In this document: in pieces, positions 32,801 to 40,109 of the stretch
Numbering within the stretch: the stretch's first letter is position 1
Layout of the letters: each line of letters opens with the position of its first letter
Source: Hydrogenophilales bacterium
GTDB lineage: Bacteria; Pseudomonadota; Gammaproteobacteria; Burkholderiales; Thiobacillaceae
Direction: 5' to 3'
Assembly: GCA_016719465.1 (NCBI GenBank)
Contig: JADJYY010000001.1
Coordinates: 186,001 to 250,000 of the forward strand
Length of the DNA stretch: 64,000 nucleotides
Position numbers and translations under genes: made by a program
Notes under the pieces: generated by a model
The model's input: only the letters and a program-made list of their open reading frames with translations
The model's database searches: none
Told to the model about the DNA's origin: nothing

Positions 32801-34117
32801 TCAGGCGAAGGCGTCGGCCATGATGTTCTTGAACCAGCCCACCACGTAGCGCGACTCCAGCTTGCGCTGCAGCTTGAGCTGGGCCTCGTCGGCCATGGTG
32901 ATCGGGCTGATGCCGCCGGCTTCCTTGATGTACACCAGCTTGCCGCCCTCGACCCGGTAGATGTGCACCACGGAGAAGCCCCAGTCGTCGGCCACCGTGC
33001 TGTAGCAGGTGTTGACGAAGAAAGGTTCCGGCGCGGGCACGCCGTTGAGCTTGGCGATGATGGCAGCGGCGGCCACCTTGGCTTGGGTGTTGGCGATGTG
33101 GGCGGACTTGGGCGCGTCGTAGACCGGCAGGTCGCCGTGGATGCAGGCGTCGCCGATGACCCAGATATCCTTTTGCACCGCCGATTCCATGGTCAGCATA
33201 TCCACCTCGCACCAGCCCTGGGCATTGGCCAGCCCGGCGTTCTTGGCGATGGCGCCGGCGTGGTGGGGCGGGATGATGTTGAGCACGTCGGCCTTGTATT
33301 CGCCGAAGTCGGTGAAGGCGGTGTTGCTCTTGGCGTCCATCTTGGTGACCTTGCCGCCTTCGGCGCCGGGCACCCACTGAATCATGCCGCCGTAGTGCAT
33401 CTTCCAGGCCTGTTCGAACAGGCCTTTCTTGGAGAAGGAGTCGTTGGCGTCCAGGATCAGCACCTTGGATTTGTGCTTGCCGTGGTGCTTGAAGTAGCTG
33501 GCCACCAGGGAGGCGCGCTCGTAGGGGCCGGGGGGGCAGCGGAAGGGCTTGGGCGGCACGGAAAGCACGAAGACACCGCCGTCTGGGATGGCTTCGATCT
33601 GCTTTTTCAGGGCCAGGGTCTGGGGACCGGCTTTCCAGGCATGAGGATGGCTGGTATTGGCAAGGTGTTCGCTGTAGCCCTCGACGGCGCCGTAGTTGAA
33701 GTCGATGCCGGGTGAGAGGACCAGGGCGTCGTATTTCAGGGTGGTACCGCTCTTGAGCTTGACTGTCTTGGCGGCGGCATCAATACCGACGGCGTCGTCG
33801 AACATGACCTTGACGCCGCGCTTGGCGAGGCCGTCATAGCCGGCTTGCAGGTCTTCGATCTTGCCGTGGCCGGTGAGGATTTCATTCGACAGGGGGCAGG
33901 AGGTGTAGGTCTTCTGACGTTCCACCAGGGTGACGTCCAGGGCCGGGTCCATCTTTTTCAGGTACTTGGCGGCGGTGGCGCCGCCGAAGCCGCCGCCCAC
34001 CACCACGACGCTGGCTTTCCGGCCGGCGTGGGCGTTGTTCGGGAGGGTGAGGAAGGCGCTGGCGGGGGCGGCGGCGATGGCGGCCTTGATGAATGCTCGT
34101 CGGTTGAACAGGTTCAT
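32801..34117 (-). CDS. fccB: Flavocytochrome c sulfide dehydrogenase, flavin subunit
   Basis: A 438-aa periplasmic flavoprotein that oxidises sulfide to sulfur. The twin-arginine-type signal NRRAFIKAA ends near ANNAHA. The FAD-binding loop VVVVGGGFGGATAA starts at about residue 36. Cys74 in YTSCPLSNE (about residue 43 of the mature protein) matches the cysteine that holds FAD covalently in the family. The redox pair is Cys194 (PFRCPPGPYE) and Cys371 (VNTCYSTVADDW). IGDACIHG and the C-terminal VVGWFKNIMADAF also fit. Its cytochrome partner lies 10 bp upstream, and napA 13 bp downstream. Confidence 0.95.
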   Translation of the reverse strand: MNLFNRRAFIKAAIAAAPASAFLTLPNNAHAGRKASVVVVGGGFGGATAAKYLKKMDPALDVTLVERQKTYTSCPLSNEILTGHGKIEDLQAGYDGLAKRGVKVMFDDAVGIDAAAKTVKLKSGTTLKYDALVLSPGIDFNYGAVEGYSEHLANTSHPHAWKAGPQTLALKKQIEAIPDGGVFVLSVPPKPFRCPPGPYERASLVASYFKHHGKHKSKVLILDANDSFSKKGLFEQAWKMHYGGMIQWVPGAEGGKVTKMDAKSNTAFTDFGEYKADVLNIIPPHHAGAIAKNAGLANAQGWCEVDMLTMESAVQKDIWVIGDACIHGDLPVYDAPKSAHIANTQAKVAAAAIIAKLNGVPAPEPFFVNTCYSTVADDWGFSVVHIYRVEGGKLVYIKEAGGISPITMADEAQLKLQRKLESRYVVGWFKNIMADAFA

Positions 34118-34127
34118 GGATGTCTCC

Positions 34128-34718
34128 TTACTTGGGCTGGGCGGCGTAGTGCCGGGCCACGGGCTCGAGGTCCGCTTCGTCTAGCTTCTTGGTGTTGCCG
34201 CGCATCTTCCTGTGCGGCATCTTCACCGTATCGGTGCGGTACTTGAGCATTTCCAGGTGCATGTACTCGGCCCACTGGCCATTGATACGGGGTGTGTCGG
34301 CGTCGTCCGGCGCACCGCCGGTGGCGCCGTGGCAGGTCTCGCAGCGCTCGCTGGCTTCCTTGCCCCGGGCCAGGGTCTTGGCATCGGCGTTCTGCACCAC
34401 GGGTACCCAGGGCAGTTGCGAGAAATACTTGGCGATCGCGTCCAGTTCCTGGTCGCTGTAGCCCTTGAAGTGCCGCCCCATGGTGGCAGAGTAGCGTTCG
34501 CCGTTCTTCCACTGCTGCATGACAGCATAGAGGTAGGACTCGGACAGCCCGCCGATGCTGGGCATGTTGGGGCCGACCGAGACACCATTCATGCCGTGGC
34601 AGGCATTGCAGGTGTTGGCGAGGCTTTCGGTCTTGGCGTCGGCGGCGTGCGTGCCGGCGGCTTGTATCGCGCCGGCGGCAATCAGTCCGATGGCGGCCAG
34701 CAGGGTTCGTTGCTTCAT
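34128..34718 (-). CDS. fccA: Flavocytochrome c sulfide dehydrogenase, dihaem cytochrome c subunit
   Basis: A 196-aa exported cytochrome with a signal peptide (to about residue 25) and two class I haem domains: Cys37-x2-Cys40-His41 and Cys126-x2-Cys129-His130. Met ligands are likely in MPSIGGL and MRGNTKKL-like segments. The two-domain c4-like layout is that of FccA. It takes electrons from FccB. In this operon the natural next acceptor could be NapB or another periplasmic cytochrome; this is an inference from gene order. Confidence 0.92.
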   Translation of the reverse strand: MKQRTLLAAIGLIAAGAIQAAGTHAADAKTESLANTCNACHGMNGVSVGPNMPSIGGLSESYLYAVMQQWKNGERYSATMGRHFKGYSDQELDAIAKYFSQLPWVPVVQNADAKTLARGKEASERCETCHGATGGAPDDADTPRINGQWAEYMHLEMLKYRTDTVKMPHRKMRGNTKKLDEADLEPVARHYAAQPK

Positions 34719-34755
34719 GGGAGGCTCCTCTCGCGGTGGGTTATTCGGCAGCAGG

Positions 34756-35454
34756 TTATTTGGCGGCGGGTTGCGCGCCGGGGATCGGCAGCATCTTCAT
34801 GAGCGCGGCCGGATCAAGCGGGCTGGGCATCTGGGTGGCGGGCGCGGCGGCGGCCTGGGCGGGCGCGGTCATCATCTGCCCCAATGCGCCGTAGGTTTGT
34901 GGATTCATGCCGGCGCCCATCCAGTTCATGTACAGGTTGGGATTCATGGGCGCCATCATGGTGTTGACGGCCTGCGGGCTGACGGGGGCCGCCATCCAGT
35001 TGGCGTACAGGGCGGGATTCATCAACTGCATGCCCATGTTCATGGCCTGCGGGCTCAGGGGCGCGGCCATCCAGTTCAGATAGCTGGCCGGGTTCAGGCC
35101 CTGGGCCATCAGCGCCGTATAGAAGTTGGGGTTCATGCCGGCGGCCATCCACTTCATGGCCACCGCCGGATCGGTGAACTGCATGTAGTTCTGCATGGTG
35201 GCGGGGTTCATCATGCCGGCCAGCATCTTCGTGTAGGTGTTGGGATCCATGCCTTGTTGCGCCAGGGCCATGGAGGTGGCCGGATTCATCAAGGCGCCGG
35301 TCCACTGGGTAAAGGCGGCGGGGTCCTTGAATGCCGAGGCGTTTTGCGTCGGATCCAGCATCTTGCCGGCCACCGCCTGGGGGGTGTCGGCCGCCTGGGC
35401 GGATTGGGCGAGGCACAGGCCGATGCTGGCCAACAGCGAACAGGTACGCTTCAT
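34756..35454 (-). CDS. Exported Met-rich repeat protein
   Basis: A 232-aa protein with a signal peptide (MKRTCSLLASIGLCLAQSAQA). About seven degenerate repeats of 17-20 residues built on MNP-x2-Y-x-NWM-A-(A/G) run from residue 50 to 195. Examples are ALMNPATSMALAQQGMDPNTY, MNPNFYTALMAQGLNPASY, NWMAAPLSPQAMNMGMQL, MNPALYANWMAAPVSPQ and MNPNLYMNWMGAGMNPQTY. Methionine makes up an unusual share of the mature protein, and no Cys remains after the signal peptide. The repeats resemble no enzyme domain I know. It sits between the DUF302 and fccA genes, 37 bp from each. Methionines could bind copper or haem, or act as a hydrophobic scaffold; this is speculation. Confidence 0.8.
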   Translation of the reverse strand: MKRTCSLLASIGLCLAQSAQAADTPQAVAGKMLDPTQNASAFKDPAAFTQWTGALMNPATSMALAQQGMDPNTYTKMLAGMMNPATMQNYMQFTDPAVAMKWMAAGMNPNFYTALMAQGLNPASYLNWMAAPLSPQAMNMGMQLMNPALYANWMAAPVSPQAVNTMMAPMNPNLYMNWMGAGMNPQTYGALGQMMTAPAQAAAAPATQMPSPLDPAALMKMLPIPGAQPAAK

Positions 35455-35491
35455 GGGAGTGCTCCTTCGTGGGTGGGGGGGTGCAGCGGGA

Positions 35492-36211
35492 TCACAGGTC
35501 GCCGTTGGCGGCGGCCTGCATGATGTTGTCCATCTTGTCGCGGATGTCCTTGGCGTGCTTCGACAGCTCGGCGTCGATGCCCATCTTGCCGTTCACGGTG
35601 TCCAGCCAGGCCATCTCCCAGTCCAGGGTGATGACCCAGATCTGCTTGTTGGCGTCTTCCATAATGGCGATGCGGCAGGGCAGGTAGGCGATGGATTCCG
35701 GTGATGCCCTGAGCACCGCGCGACCGGCGGCGATGTCGCAGTAGTGGTAGACCTCCATGCGCGGCGCATCCATGTCGCCGAGCACCGCCTGGATGTCTTT
35801 CCACATCGGGCTTTCGCCGACCTTCTTGAAGTTGAGCGTGTTGGCGCGCAATTCCATCGACTGCTTGACGTCGTCGAAGGTCAGGCCGTCCTTGGCCTTG
35901 TATTTGGTGGACATGAAGCTCATGGCATCGCGGATGCCCATGCTGGGCATCATGGCCATCATGGCCTGCATGAGGGCGATCTTTTGCTCGCGCGGCAGCG
36001 AGGCCGCCATGGAATAGGGTTTTGCCGCCACGGAAGGCTTGAACGTGGCGATGGAACCAATCAGCCCGAGGTAGGCCGGGACATTCGGCAGGGAAATGTT
36101 GGGGACACTGACCAGGTAGGGGTTGGCGGGCGGCGCCGGCGGTGTCTGCGCCAGGGTGGATAACGGGACGAGCAGGGCGGCGGCGAGCAGGGTACGTGCG
36201 TGCTTGTACAA
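35492..36211 (-). CDS. Exported DUF302-family protein
   Basis: A 239-aa protein with a signal peptide (MYKHARTLLAAALLVPLSTLAQ) and a Pro-rich linker. The C-terminal part is a DUF302 domain (LTFDDVKQSMELRANTLNFKKVGESPMWKDI to about residue 235), including the conserved YHYCDIAAGRAVLRASPESIAYLPCRIAIMED with two cysteines. DUF302 proteins are often found near sulfur-oxidation genes, but the function is unknown. It lies 10 bp after the rhodanese gene in the operon. Confidence 0.85.
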   Translation of the reverse strand: MYKHARTLLAAALLVPLSTLAQTPPAPPANPYLVSVPNISLPNVPAYLGLIGSIATFKPSVAAKPYSMAASLPREQKIALMQAMMAMMPSMGIRDAMSFMSTKYKAKDGLTFDDVKQSMELRANTLNFKKVGESPMWKDIQAVLGDMDAPRMEVYHYCDIAAGRAVLRASPESIAYLPCRIAIMEDANKQIWVITLDWEMAWLDTVNGKMGIDAELSKHAKDIRDKMDNIMQAAANGDL

Positions 36212-36221
36212 AAGAGTCTCC

Positions 36222-36890
36222 TTAGTGGGTGGTGATCACGTGGGTTTGCGGCGGGACCGTGCTCAGCCCCAGCATCTTCCAGTCCTGCATGCCGCCCCGG
36301 TACCACTTGAGCTTGTGGGCGGGGTAGCCCAGGGCCAGCAACTGCTTGATGTTGGTGGGGGCTTGCCCGCACCAGGGGCCGTTGCAATAGAACACCAGGG
36401 TCCTGGCGTTCTCGAAGTTCCACAGCCCCTCCTGGCGCGCCGCGCCGAAGCGCAAGGTGAGGAGTTCGGCTATTTTCTCGGCGCCGGCATGGGCCGGATG
36501 CAGTTCCTGCCAGGGCAGCGAAATCGCGCCCGGGATGAGGCCGGAACGCAGCGGCCAGTCGCCGTCGCGGGAGTCGATCACCAGCACGCCGGTATCGCGG
36601 CCGACGCGCTGGAGATAGCCGATCAGTTCCAGTTCGCCGAGGGTTTCCACGCCGGGCGCCAGCTGCATGGGCTGGATGCAGTAGGGCGGACAGGGGCGCG
36701 AAGTCAGGGAATAGTCCGGGTCGAGCATGTTTTCCGTGTCGGGATTGCGCTCGATGCGCGCCGGCTGGCCGTCGTGCAGCACGTCAACATGAGGCAGGTC
36801 GTGGGTCAGGTTGACGCCGTGGTCGGCCTGGGCCGCCAGCGGCACCAGCAATCCGGAAAGCAGCAGGGGAAGGAATCGGGCCAGTTTCAT
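36222..36890 (-). CDS. Exported rhodanese-domain protein
   Basis: A 222-aa periplasmic protein with a signal peptide (MKLARFLPLLLSGLLVPLAAQA). A rhodanese domain spans about residues 85-215: VLVIDSRDGDWPLRSGLIPGAISLPW and the active-site loop FYCNGPWCGQAP, where Cys169 is the expected persulfide carrier and Cys174 is an unusual second Cys in the loop. An extra pair, Cys67 and Cys71 (RPCPPYC), lies before the domain. Rhodaneses move sulfane sulfur. In an operon with sulfide dehydrogenase it may handle the sulfur product. The start at ATG 36890 is set by the signal peptide; the longer frame is a shadow. Confidence 0.9.
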   Translation of the reverse strand: MKLARFLPLLLSGLLVPLAAQADHGVNLTHDLPHVDVLHDGQPARIERNPDTENMLDPDYSLTSRPCPPYCIQPMQLAPGVETLGELELIGYLQRVGRDTGVLVIDSRDGDWPLRSGLIPGAISLPWQELHPAHAGAEKIAELLTLRFGAARQEGLWNFENARTLVFYCNGPWCGQAPTNIKQLLALGYPAHKLKWYRGGMQDWKMLGLSTVPPQTHVITTH

Positions 36891-36906
36891 GGTCGTCTCC
36901 GTGGTG

Positions 36907-37290
36907 TCAGAACTGATACTGGCTGGCGGTCTGGATTTCCTCTTCGAGCAAGCCGATGGCTTCCAGCAGGGAGTGGGAAATACCCACGAGTTGCTCGGCA
37001 AGCGTCGCCGCCCGGGCCTGTTCGCCGTTGGCGCAGGCCTCGAAAACCATGTGGTAGACCGCGTGCAGCAACTCGTGGGAATACTCGACGTCCTGGTAAA
37101 TCTGCCAATGGCCGAAGGCCTTGAACCCGTCGCTGTAAAACCAGTGGCCGAAATCACATTCCTTGTGGTGGACCGGGGCACGCTTCTCCTCGACCTCCAG
37201 GCCGGCCACCATGGCCTGCACGTAAGCGCGCCAGCGAATGTGGGACGATTTGGCATAGCGCACCTGGCGCAGCGCCTCTTGTTTGGTCAT
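36907..37290 (-). CDS. CZB-domain (zinc-binding sensor) protein
   Basis: A 127-aa soluble cytoplasmic protein made up almost wholly of a chemoreceptor zinc-binding (CZB) domain. The motif is HHKECDFGHWFYSDG (His41/42, Cys45) with flanking His17 and a later His in EYSHELLHAVYH. CZB domains hold zinc through three His and one Cys and sense zinc or oxidants, usually at the end of chemoreceptors or diguanylate cyclases. A stand-alone CZB gene at the head of a respiratory operon is unusual. ATG 37290 follows a strong AGGAGGAAACCTC. It is the first gene behind the sigma-54 promoter. Confidence 0.88.
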   Translation of the reverse strand: MTKQEALRQVRYAKSSHIRWRAYVQAMVAGLEVEEKRAPVHHKECDFGHWFYSDGFKAFGHWQIYQDVEYSHELLHAVYHMVFEACANGEQARAATLAEQLVGISHSLLEAIGLLEEEIQTASQYQF

Positions 37291-37355
37291 GAGGTTTCCT
37301 CCTGTGCTTTCTGCTTGCATACGGGTTGCCTGGATACGTGGAGAGTCACCAGGAT

Positions 37356-37373
37356 TAGCAATAGGCGTGCCAA
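37356..37373 (-). promoter_or_regulatory. Sigma-54 promoter of the czb-rhodanese-fcc-nap operon
   Basis: On the minus strand the sequence is TTGGCACGCCTATTGCTA, an exact match to the consensus (TTGGCACG-N4-TTGC) with 10 nt between the GG and GC. The expected start site is near 37347, about 57 nt before the first ATG. Confidence 0.9.
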
Positions 37374-37453
37374 CACGCTCAAAGGGCGCGCCACCAACTA
37401 ATTCAATAGCTTATGGATTGATTCGCGGGGACGGCGGGGTGATGCCTGGTGTT

Positions 37454-37497
37454 GTCATGACTTCGCCAAGCGCCGAAGTCATGACCCGGGTCATGAC
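37454..37497. promoter_or_regulatory. Three GTCATGAC palindromes, probable enhancer
   Basis: The self-complementary word GTCATGAC occurs at 37454, 37478 and 37490. The first two are part of a larger 12-bp inverted repeat (GTCATGACTTCG/CGAAGTCATGAC, 8-bp spacer). Their centres are about 110, 134 and 146 bp upstream of the expected start of the czb operon. The same word occurs twice upstream of soxY. It borders the stop of the sigma-54 activator gene. Confidence 0.8.
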
Positions 37498-37500
37498 CCG

Positions 37501-38844
37501 TCAGGCATCGGCAAGCGTTTTGAGCTTGCGATAAAGCGTGCGCTCGGTAATGCCGAGCTCCTCGGCGGCCAGGCGGCGATTGCCGCGATGCTTGGCCAGC
37601 ACCTCCAGCACGTGGTCACCGTCCGAATGACCGTGGTCGACGCATGCGACGAAATCGTCCGCCGCGTGAACCGGATGGATTTCCGGCGCGAGCTCCTTGC
37701 GCACGACCTCCGCCGGCAGGTGCTGGACCTCCAGCTTGGCGCCCTTGGACAAGGCCATGGCCCGCTCCAGGATATTGCGCAATTCACGCATGTTTCCCGG
37801 GAACGGGTAGCCCAGCAAGGCCTCGTAGGCGGCCTCGCTGATGCCGGTGCGATGGCCGCCCCGCTCCAGGAAATAGTTGACCAGTTCGGGCAGATCGCCG
37901 CCGCGATGGCGCAGGGGCGGCAGTTCCACCTGCATGCAGTTGATGCGGTAATACAGGTCGGCGCGGAAGGCCCCCTGTTTCACCATGTCCTTGATGTCGC
38001 GATTGGTCGCGCACACCAGGCGAACGTCGGCGTGGCGTTCCCGCGTCTCGCCCAGCCTGCGGAAACTGCCGGTCTCCAGCGCGCGCAACAGCTTGGCCTG
38101 GATGGCTAACGACAGCTCGCCGATCTCGTCCAGGAACAGGGTGCCGCGATCGGCCAGTTCGAACAGGCCCATCTTGTTTTCCACCGCGCCGGTGAAGGCG
38201 CCGCGCAGATGGCCGAACAGTTCGCTGGCGAAGCGCTCCTCGGTGAATTGCGTGCAGTCGATGGCGACGAATTCCTTGTCGACGCGGCGCGACTTGCGGT
38301 GGATGAGTTGCGCCGCCATTTCCTTGCCGCTGCCGGTCTCGCCCAGGATCAGCACGGGGGCATCGGTTTCCGCCACCGAAACCAGGTTGTCCAGCACGCG
38401 CATGAAGGAAGGGCAGCAGCCGCTCACCATCCTTTCCGCGTCGAAGCAGAGATCCCGGCCGTGGCTGATGGAACTCATGCTCTCGCCGATGAGGACGACT
38501 TCATCGCGCGCATTGAAGATCGGGTTGGCGTGCACGACCACGTAATCCGGCTGATGGAATTGATCGTAATGCCGGTGTACGACCTGGTAAGGCTGGCCCA
38601 TCTGGAATACCTGCCGCAAGGGGCAGTCTTCATGGACGTCGCAAGGGGTATCCGAATTGTGGGAGACCTGATGGCATTTCAGGCCCACCACCGCTTGTTT
38701 GTCCAGGCCCGAGTAGGTTTCGGAATAGCGCTGGTTCGCCGCCACGATCCGGTACTCCCTGTCCACCAGGCAGAAGGGTTCGGCGTGCGAATCCACCAGG
38801 CTTTGCAGGAAAGCCTGATCGGGAAGAAGAGGGTCTTGGTCCAT
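37501..38844 (-). CDS. Sigma-54-dependent activator of the sulfur/nitrate genes (PAS-AAA+-Fis)
   Basis: A 447-aa enhancer-binding protein. The PAS domain (about 10-125) holds CHQVSHNSDTPCDVHEDC, a Cys/His group that could bind a metal or sense redox. The AAA+ domain has GETGSGKE, GAFTGA, LFLDEIGELS and the arginine-finger region. A Fis-type helix-turn-helix ends the protein (NRRLAAEELGITERTLYRKLKTL). It lies between the soxYZ genes and the czb-fcc-nap operon. Both have consensus sigma-54 promoters with the same GTCATGAC palindrome, so it is very likely their activator. It may be co-transcribed with soxYZ (81-bp gap), giving positive feedback. The start could also be 38910. Confidence 0.92.
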   Translation of the reverse strand: MDQDPLLPDQAFLQSLVDSHAEPFCLVDREYRIVAANQRYSETYSGLDKQAVVGLKCHQVSHNSDTPCDVHEDCPLRQVFQMGQPYQVVHRHYDQFHQPDYVVVHANPIFNARDEVVLIGESMSSISHGRDLCFDAERMVSGCCPSFMRVLDNLVSVAETDAPVLILGETGSGKEMAAQLIHRKSRRVDKEFVAIDCTQFTEERFASELFGHLRGAFTGAVENKMGLFELADRGTLFLDEIGELSLAIQAKLLRALETGSFRRLGETRERHADVRLVCATNRDIKDMVKQGAFRADLYYRINCMQVELPPLRHRGGDLPELVNYFLERGGHRTGISEAAYEALLGYPFPGNMRELRNILERAMALSKGAKLEVQHLPAEVVRKELAPEIHPVHAADDFVACVDHGHSDGDHVLEVLAKHRGNRRLAAEELGITERTLYRKLKTLADA

Positions 38845-38925
38845 GTCGGAAAAATCGGGGGTAAGACGTGCGCCGGGTTCGTGGCGCCCGACAGCCCCGC
38901 ATGAGGCCATCGGGTTCGACGAACA

Positions 38926-39240
38926 TCAGCCGATGCCAGCTTCGGCCGAGTTCTTGTCGCCGGTATTATCCACCCAATGGACGGCCACCTTGTCGCCGGC
39001 CTTGGCGCCCTTGACCTTGAACGCCAGGTAGGGGTTCTTGCTGATGCCGCCGCCCCACTGGGCGTCCAGCACCGGCTTGCCGTTCAGCGCGGCGGTGACG
39101 TTGGTGATGTGGTGGGCCGGTACCACGGCGCCGCTCTTGGCGTCCTTGCGCAGGCCAGTCTCCATCGGGTGGTTCATCAGGCACTTCACTTCGGCGGTGT
39201 CGCCAGCCAGCGAGGCGCGGATCTTCATGGGTTCTGCCAT
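38926..39240 (-). CDS. soxZ: Sulfur carrier complex subunit SoxZ
   Basis: A 104-aa periplasmic partner of SoxY; SoxZ lacks its own signal and is exported with SoxY. AEPMKIRASLAGDTAEVKCLMNHPMETGLRKD, VPAHHITNVTAALNGKPVLDAQWG and ISKNPYLAFKVKGAKAGDKVAVHWVDN are typical. ATG 39240 follows AAGGAGCAATGAA. It is separated from soxY by an unusually long 156 bp. Confidence 0.95.
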   Translation of the reverse strand: MAEPMKIRASLAGDTAEVKCLMNHPMETGLRKDAKSGAVVPAHHITNVTAALNGKPVLDAQWGGGISKNPYLAFKVKGAKAGDKVAVHWVDNTGDKNSAEAGIG

Positions 39241-39396
39241 TTCATTGCTCCTTAATGGATTCAAACTTTGGGATTCCGTCGTGCGGCAAGCGTCGCGAGC
39301 GGGGGGCTGTCGATCCGAGAAGCGCAGCCGTACACGAGTACGGCGAGCATCGCAGGGACGGCAGGCGCGCGCGCAGCAGCTTGAGGCGCGGCGGAA
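39241..39396. repeat. Spacer between soxY and soxZ with a hairpin
   Basis: soxY and soxZ normally abut or nearly so; here 156 bp intervene. The spacer contains CCGTAC-ACGA-GTACGG (a 6-bp perfect hairpin near 39328-39343) in a G-rich context. It looks like a small inserted repeat element. No coding sequence is seen. Confidence 0.5.
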
Positions 39397-39867
39397 TTAG
39401 CCGCCGCAGCCGCCGATGGTGACCTTCACTTCCTTGCTGGCCTTGTAGACCTTGCCGCCGGCCTTGACGATGGCCGTGACGTTGGAGGTGGTGCCCATCT
39501 TGATGCGGGTGGAGACGAAGCCCTGGCCACCGTTCATCATGTTGAACACCGCGATCAGCGGCAAGGCATTCTTTTCGCCGACCAGGGCGATGGATTCCGT
39601 GCCGGAGATATTGGAAGTGACTTCCACCGGCACGACCGCGCCATTCTCGGCGATATCGGGCGCCTTGACGCTGATGTCGCCGGAAGCGGCGGCGCCACCC
39701 GCGCCGATGGAGCCCAGCGCGCCGCCCAGATCCTTGGACTCGAACCCGGCCTTGTTCCAGTCGGTGGCATAAACCGTGGTCGGTTTCAGGATTCCGGCGG
39801 CCACGGCCACGCTCACGGCACCCGCTCCGCCGACCCCTTTCAATACCGCCCTGCGCAATGTGTTCAT
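39397..39867 (-). CDS. soxY: Sulfur carrier complex subunit SoxY
   Basis: A 156-aa exported protein. The twin-arginine-like signal NTLRRAVLKGVGGAGAVSVAVAAG is followed by the carrier domain. The invariant C-terminal GGCGG holds Cys154, to which sulfur intermediates are bound. In the Sox system SoxXA, SoxB and SoxCD act on this Cys; none of them is in the window. The ATG at 39867 is preceded by CAGGAGATCGT. It has its own sigma-54 promoter 90 bp upstream. Confidence 0.95.
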   Translation of the reverse strand: MNTLRRAVLKGVGGAGAVSVAVAAGILKPTTVYATDWNKAGFESKDLGGALGSIGAGGAAASGDISVKAPDIAENGAVVPVEVTSNISGTESIALVGEKNALPLIAVFNMMNGGQGFVSTRIKMGTTSNVTAIVKAGGKVYKASKEVKVTIGGCGG

Positions 39868-39953
39868 ACGATCTCCTGTTGATCTGATTGAAGAAACACC
39901 TACCATTCCCGCGCACCGCCCATGACCAGCCCGACGATGCCGGCAACAGGACC

Positions 39954-39970
39954 AGCAACATCCGTGCCAA
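39954..39970 (-). promoter_or_regulatory. Sigma-54 promoter of soxYZ
   Basis: The minus strand reads TTGGCACGGATGTTGCT, an exact consensus with 10 nt between GG and GC. The expected start site is near 39944, about 77 nt before the soxY ATG. Confidence 0.9.
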
Positions 39971-40062
39971 ATTAATATTCCGCTAATGCGTTGATTTTTA
40001 ATGCAAGCCCCATCGAATCATCGCGACAGCACGCTGAACATCAACGGACAACCCGGATGCAG

Positions 40063-40080
40063 GTCATGACACGTCATGAC
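40063..40080. promoter_or_regulatory. Two GTCATGAC palindromes upstream of soxY
   Basis: Copies at 40063-40070 and 40073-40080, centred about 122 and 132 bp upstream of the expected soxY start site. The second copy continues TTCG, as does the first copy in front of the czb-fcc-nap operon. Confidence 0.8.
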
Positions 40081-40109
40081 TTCGCGTGAACCTGGAAAAA
40101 GCCTTTCAT

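Noticed and set aside
30301..32823. Open frame of 840 codons on + across napA
   Set aside because: Antisense shadow of napA, with no ribosome site and a biased composition typical of the reverse complement of a GC-rich gene.
37454..37497. CRISPR-like repeat array
   Set aside because: The three GTCATGAC words are too short and too closely spaced; enhancer sites for the adjacent sigma-54 activator explain them better.
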